From positions 240,049 to 304,048 of the forward strand of contig NW_025064895.1 in the NCBI RefSeq assembly GCF_019112545.1: DNA of 64,000 bases, written 5' to 3'. The DNA is from Guyanagaster necrorhizus. Lineage: Eukaryota > Basidiomycota > Agaricomycetes > Agaricales > Physalacriaceae. Position numbers and translations under genes: made by a program. The first letter of the stretch is position 1, and each line of letters opens with the position of its first letter. Shown piece after piece: positions 58,973-64,000 of the stretch. The notes under the pieces are model-generated. The model saw nothing but the letters and a program-made list of their open reading frames with translations. It was not told the DNA's origin and did not search any database.

Positions 58973-61647
58973 TCAAGATTCAGACTTGCGCTCCAACGAA
59001 TTCTCTTCGTCGGAAATACCCTTGACGTGAACCGAAGCGTCGCCTTTACCGCTATACTCAATAGCTGCAAGCTCAGGATGAAGAGTAACTTCTAGCGGTT
59101 TTCCATCGAAGAGTTGACCGATTCTGAGATGATACCGTCGTCAGACATACGAGCAGTCAAAGAGGCAAAAATGGAGCACTGACTCTTCAAGGGTGTGGCC
59201 TTTGGTTTCAACAATGAAGAAGTATATGCAAACTCCGGTGACGCAGAGGACCGCAGTGCTAAGGAGATCAAAGGGATCAACAAAACAAAACCCAGATATA
59301 GAGTTCTCGCACTTACTAGAATGTATACCACTTATATCCAATGTTAGTCACTGTCAGAAAAGAGACGCTGTTAACACTGATAACAACGAAAGAAAGTAAA
59401 AGCAACGCACTGGCAACCGGGTTTGTATATGCACTAAAGACTGATAAACATTTCGCAGTTATTGCCCACACCATCATGCCCTTGCCACGCATTGAATAGT
59501 GGAGGACTTCAGCAGGGTAACTGAAGAAAATAGGACCGCAAGAAATGAAGAAAGCACCGTTGTACAACCAGACGAAGACCACAGCTCCAATACCGGCCCC
59601 CTTATTTTTGGTCTTAGTGTACTCGGCGGTGCATACGGTAAGACCGATGTTAGCAAGGAGAACGCAAACCCATGTCCCCATGAGCTGAGGTCGACGCTTT
59701 ATGCGCTGGGTGAGCCAAAGACCAAATAAGGCCATAAGGAAAGTATACTGGGGAGGAGGACATCGACGTCAGTGACACTACTAGGTCCAACTGGACTAAT
59801 AGTACTGACCGATGTCAGCCCAGCGTTGATACCAGTTACTGTGACTGTGTTCGTGATTCCGACGAGCTTAAGAACTAAGTGCTGTTTAGCGGAGCAAGCG
59901 AATATTTAATCATTGGCACGTACTCGCGGTGTAATCTAACATTATGTCAGAATCAAACTGAAAGACAGAACCAATAATACTCACAATAGCTGATGATGGC
60001 GGTTCCACTCAAATTTTGGCAGATTGCGATCAATATAACTGGTATAAATGTGAGTCACTGGCTGGTACGGATGAAAACAATGACACCTACCACAGCCAAG
60101 GCGATGACGACTGCTCCTGCTACCGAGAATTGCTTTCCATGTGTCCTGTTTCGTCTCCTTCTCCATACGGAGCGCTTCCAAAATTTCCGAATACTCGAAC
60201 GCAACCAGTTCATCGTCGGCCTTGCCATTCGCGTGATACTTGACTAAGTAGGCTTTGGCCTCCTCCTCACGGCCATTCTTGACTATCATTGGTTTAGCAC
60301 GACGAATCAGAGTTGACTTGAGTAAACTCACTCAACCAACGAGGAGACTCAGGAACGAATGTGATGAGGATAATCATGATCAAGGCTGGGCCGATGTGGA
60401 GCTGTACCATCGTCTTAATGGGTGTATCTTGCGTTATCGAAGAAAATAATCACCAAATAAGGAATTCCTGAAAGATATTAGGTTAGTTGTTTTCGCTCGA
60501 GGAGGTCGTCGTAAACGACTCACTCCATGCCCAGTTGTTCGTGAGATGACTGCATCCCTAATGAACAACTTCAGTCAGCCGTGAAATATCCATACATGTA
60601 GAACGAACGAACAAAGTTGACCCTGCATCATGCTGGTCAGTCAACAGCAAAGTTGGTACAATAAATGAACCCACCAAGCTGCCGTAAAGTTACCTATGAT
60701 CTAAGCGTCTTGTCAGGACTCTACCATGAACGATATACGATGTACTAACAAATGCGACATCGAAGAAGCCGGCCATCCACGTTCTGTGCTTCGGATGGGG
60801 AAGTTCCTGAAGCCTGCGTACAGTAGAATCCTGTCAGTGGAAGTCTTGACGAGAACGATAGATCCTACATGATCGGAGAGCACATGAGTGCGAAAGCAAG
60901 ACCTGAGCCGATCTAAAATGACTTTAGCAAGGCGTGTTACAGCACACGAGATTGAATATACGTACAACAATCCGTGACATGAGGAACATGGCATATGCAT
61001 TTGTGCCTCCTGAGCCAGCTGCGGCACCGATGGCGGTACCTATAAGATTGGTAACGGAGGAGTACCTAGGTGAACGAGCATTAATGCGATTTCAACTTCC
61101 ATGTGATTGAACTCACCGAATGCACCACTTGCGCCCCCAGCGATCGGCAATGAAAGCGGCAAATGGAGCGGTGCATACTGTGATGAGATGTGATTAGTAA
61201 TGGACATGAGAAGAGGAAACTGGACGGCTTACATCCAGACAAATATAGGGCAGCATTCAACAAACCGATCCGATGAGAGTCGGGTTCTCCAAGAGCTTCG
61301 TAACAAGAGGTCAATATACTATCCTTTGGTCAAGAGTTATTCGAAAAAAAACACACACTTTTCAACCAAGGCTTCATGGACTGGAAACTACTGACAAGAG
61401 AACCGTCGTAGCCATTCAAAAACTGAGCCACGAAGATGGTTCCGAGCAGTAGGTTCAGTTTTCGAAGCCCTAAATAAGCGTTAGGACGACTTAGTCCTGC
61501 TCAGTACATGGAATCTTACCGTCGTTTGCCCACCAGGACTAATGAGGTCAACATCATTAGAGCGATATCAAGAGTGGCTCGTCACTGACGCACCAGGTGG
61601 GAATCATAATTGGGGATGCTTCGAAAGGCTTCGGTACCAGCCAACAT
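58973..61647 (-). CDS. MFS sugar-type transporter (lactose permease / hexose transporter-like)
   Basis: Roughly twenty short exons. Start MLAGTEAFRSIPNYDSHL (ATG 61647), then a 19-nt exon (SWWAND), then GLRKLNLLLGTIFVAQFLNG (TM1). Sugar-porter motifs: IADRWGRKWC (loop 2-3, RXGRR-like), FVPESPRWL before the central loop, GTAIISYY, TVTGINAGL, PAEVLHYSMRGKGM in loop 10-11 (family: PxExxxxxxRxxG), and VETKGHTLEE at the end of TM12, followed by a cytosolic tail ending at TGA 58975-58973. Twelve TM segments in the plasma membrane, proton-coupled sugar or sugar-acid uptake. One exon near 60605 appears to be only 10 nt (GGTCAACTTT), joining AAW to NF and GCSHLTNNW. Exon borders in the 60.4-60.8 kb part are less certain. 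Confidence 0.88.
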
Positions 61648-62212
61648 GGTGTGCAACAAGCGACGATGGAAGTCGGATTATTGACGGACAAGGGGAAAGT
61701 CGAGGGAACCACGACCAAATGCGACGCCTTTATGTACAACTTCCATCAGGAACGAGAGATACGAACTTAATCAGCAGACCAAAGGAAAAAATAATAATAA
61801 TAACTGATAGAGTAATGGAAGGGCTGCGGTGTAGTAAAAACCCCTAGGCGTCATGTCCAGAGCAGATATCGTGGAGCGAGCCAGCGCTTGCTAGTACTAT
61901 GCTGAGAGACTGCTTGGAGCGATACAATTGTCACGTGATCCCGATATACCGAAAATCGAACTAATTTTTTTCAGGGAAGATAACGGTCCGCGATCCGCGC
62001 CCGTCTGACTCTGGCCTCGGCAATTCAACGAGGCTACGAATCCTTTTATGACCCTTATCAGCTCCGTCCGAGGAGACGGACATACCTCACAGCCACTGTT
62101 ATCATCTCCTGACCCTGTGTACCTTGCTCGCGATAAATTATTGCGGGCAGGGTCGTGCCCACCAGGACAATCCCAGATAATCCCCCACACCTTCGCCGCG
62201 TCCACCATAATA
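61648..62212. promoter_or_regulatory. Divergent promoter region of MFS and oxygenase genes
   Basis: 565 bp separate the two outward-pointing starts. Contains A-rich patches (AAAAATAATAATAATAAC, about 61786-61803) and no open frame with family motifs. Confidence 0.4.
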
Positions 62213-63396
62213 ATGGCTACCACTCCTTTCTATAGAGAGCTCAACTTTGCCTCTGATAAATCGGCCCCTGGTGCATTCGAGTTTCCGTTCGTGACATGCG
62301 TGTCGTCTGGAGAGCCTTTACATCTGAAGCCACATAAAGTTCAGCTCCATGATCTACGCAAGGAGGATCAGCGGCCGTCGTTGGATGTCGAAGGCTTTAC
62401 TTGGCAAACGGTACCGTTCGAAGGTTTGAATGGAGAGGAGGGATGGGAAGAACGCTATATGCAAGAGACCTGCGAGTAAGTAGTCCATCTTTGTATGTTG
62501 AGTCAGAGAATTGAACCACGTAGATGGTTGAAAAAGCATGCCGGCGCGAAAGATTGCAAAGCAATAAACTACCAGATCAGGTTTGCGTATTCTCGGTTCC
62601 GTCGTTGTATTTCCACTCAGAAATAGTTAAAAAGACGTAGAGCTGCAGACGGACTGTCTCATCAAGAAGCAAACTATGCGCAGGATTCTGATCAAGTTCT
62701 CTCGAAACAACCTGTACCGGCCGTTCATGTTGATATTAACAGGGAGCGGGCGCGTGTACGATGTCTGACTCCATACGAAGAGGACCCTTTAGCTGTAAAG
62801 GCGGAGAGAGTCGCAATTATGTGAGTCTGCTATAGTCATTTCGTGGTAAATACTAACATTTTTGCAAAGTAATGTATGGCGGCCGCTTCATGGGCCGGTG
62901 ATGGATGCGCCGCTTGCAGTGTGTGATGCTCGCACGTTCGACCCCAAAGACATGACCCATACAACCGACAAAGTGGGTATTTGTCTCGGAGCTCAATTTC
63001 GTTCGTCTGATCCTATACAGTACGGCGGTGGATATTTTATCAAACATAATGGTTCAAGTTGCCGTTTGTATCCTGGATCCCTGTTAGTGACTTGTGACTT
63101 TTTCAGCGAATATGAAGTGGATGTACATCCGCGACCAGATGCCAGATGAGATCCTTGTCTTTCGGCAATTCGACAGCAGTAAGGACGAGATTCATCTGTT
63201 GAGCTGAACTTACTGTATTCATCAGCTTTGATTCCTACCGCTGGAGACGCAGCATGCGTTGCGCACACGGCTTGTATGTGAATTCAGTTTTCTCGAAGAT
63301 TTAGCACTAAAAATACGTCTAGTCATTGACGAGGAGCGAAAGAACCTAGGAGTACCTCGCCAAAGCATCGAACTGCGCTGCGCTCTTGTATATTAA
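62213..63396 (+). CDS. CmcJ/AsaB-like oxygenase (hydroxylase/desaturase family)
   Basis: Seven exons (62213-62475, 62524-62580, 62635-62820, 62870-63051, 63107-63178, 63226-63273, 63323-63396) sum to 882 nt, 293 residues, matching the usual 280-310 of the family. Start MATTPFYRELNFASD. Diagnostic central block: INVWRPLHGPVMDAPLAVCD (about 170-189), then MKWMYIRDQMPDEILVFRQ and VAHTAFIDEE, whose His lies in the conserved PH/HTAF segment, and the closing SIELRCALVY. The family (7-alpha-cephem-methoxylase P8, AsaB, NvfI, GA4 desaturase-like) contains Fe(II)/2-oxoglutarate-type enzymes acting in secondary metabolism. Divergent from the MFS transporter. Confidence 0.88.
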
Positions 63397-63540
63397 AATA
63401 TGAGCTAGCAATCAGAAGAAATTTTTGAACAGGAGTTCTTGGCTTGGCGCGTACGGAGTTCGAAATTCTGCGTATCTACTTCAAGCTCCGACTAAATTAT
63501 CCGCTCTTAAGGCAGGCCGGTGTACTCCTAAAATATAGTA

Positions 63541-64000
63541 ATGTCTACTGCTCCCAACGTAGGAGGCTCTAATGTTTTAGAAAAAGTATTTTGCTCCTCA
63601 CCAGCGCCCACTGAAGTTCCCCCTCCCTCTGGAAATGGGCTGCGCCACTCTCGCACACTGTCCTCCTCCTCCTCGTCGCGCATTACGGAGCGACCACCCC
63701 CATTCTCTAGGAAATTAACCCGCGCGCTGTTTGTTCGACCTTCGGAAACAAGGGGTCCAGTTCCCGGACATTTACAGAGCATAAAGTCAGCCTTGACTTA
63801 CAGCTGGGTCAATGTACTCTTTGTCTTTAATCCGATCGCATGGGCTTTACATTATACCCGTCAGGCAGACGGTGCTGTCTTTGCCATGGCCCTTTTGGGT
63901 GTGGTACCTTTGGCTAGTATGCTTGGCCACGGCACAGAAACTATAGCCCTTTACACAGGCGACGCCCTTGGTGGTGGGTTTTCTTACACTTCGCCGCAAT
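63541..64000 (+). CDS. Probable vacuolar cation/H+ (calcium) exchanger, 5' part
   Basis: Open from ATG 63541 to the window edge (153 codons, no intron seen). Residues 1-90 are polar and disordered with a Ser run and basic residues (SSSSSSRITERPPPFSRKL), as in fungal cytosolic leaders of vacuolar exchangers. A first hydrophobic segment follows (WVNVLFVFNPIAWALHY), then VFAMALLGVVPLASMLGHG and TETIALYTGDALGG, which resembles the CAX start (PLAxLLGxATExIALRxGxxxGG) with the conserved Glu. If correct, it sequesters Ca2+ in the vacuole. Only the N-terminal quarter is visible. Confidence 0.6.
   Translation, partial: MSTAPNVGGSNVLEKVFCSSPAPTEVPPPSGNGLRHSRTLSSSSSSRITERPPPFSRKLTRALFVRPSETRGPVPGHLQSIKSALTYSWVNVLFVFNPIAWALHYTRQADGAVFAMALLGVVPLASMLGHGTETIALYTGDALGGGFSYTSPQ

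Noticed and set aside
63528..63782. Minus-strand frame of 84 codons at the window end
   Set aside because: Overlaps the longer plus-strand frame with exchanger-like membrane segments, which explains the region better.

Overview
The window looks like a filamentous basidiomycete (Agaricomycotina-type) chromosome: the genes are dense, cut by many 44-60 nt spliceosomal introns with CTNA-like branch sites, and belong to families common in mushroom-forming fungi (GH18 chitinase-like proteins, DUF6533-like 7TM proteins, AsaB/CmcJ-like oxygenases, fungal APC and MFS permeases). It splits at about 31.4 kb into a transposon graveyard on the left and a gene-rich, CpG-normal region on the right.

Left part (1-31.4 kb). 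This is one pile of nested transposable elements. Reading outside-in: element F (Ty3/Gypsy chromovirus, 26735-30701, 5' part off the window) was split in its protease by element B (chromovirus, 3031-26734); B was split in its integrase by element C (chromovirus in reverse orientation, 10082-25415, TSD TTATT); one LTR of C was split by element D (pogo-like DNA transposon, 17828-25166, TSD TA); and D's transposase was split by element E (Ty1/Copia, 19495-24431, TSD TGAAC). Element A, the youngest copy (1-3030, CpG-rich, only two stop codons in the visible pol), sits in the left LTR of B, and a solo LTR (4556-5082) interrupts B's leader. Excising each element with one TSD copy restores the reading frame or LTR length of its host, so the nesting order is well supported. 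B-F are full of transition-type mutations and stop codons. C also carries an antisense, intron-containing gene (10710-12045).

Right part (31.4-64 kb). In order: SAM methyltransferase (+), APC amino-acid permease (-), 7TM membrane protein (-), FluG/GS-like glutamine synthetase (-), cystathionine beta-synthase (+), Vps5/SNX1-like sorting nexin (-), small coiled-coil tail-anchored protein (-), a cluster of one intact and four broken GH18 chitinase-like genes (46.8-52.8 kb, both strands), an Mpe1/RBBP6 cleavage-polyadenylation factor (-), an FMN alpha-hydroxyacid oxidase (-) divergent from an ACMSD-like amidohydrolase (+), an MFS sugar-type transporter (-) divergent from a CmcJ/AsaB-like oxygenase (+), and the 5' end of a probable cation/H+ exchanger running off the window.

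How they fit together: housekeeping genes (CBS in transsulfuration, Vps5 in retromer recycling, Mpe1 in mRNA 3'-end formation) are mixed with fast-evolving secreted and membrane families. The 55.2-63.4 kb block (oxidase, amidohydrolase, transporter, oxygenase) could be a small catabolic or secondary-metabolite group. Exon structures for the main genes were derived by hand from GT/GC-AG junctions and frame continuity; except for the 7TM gene and parts of the MFS gene they close to whole codons.
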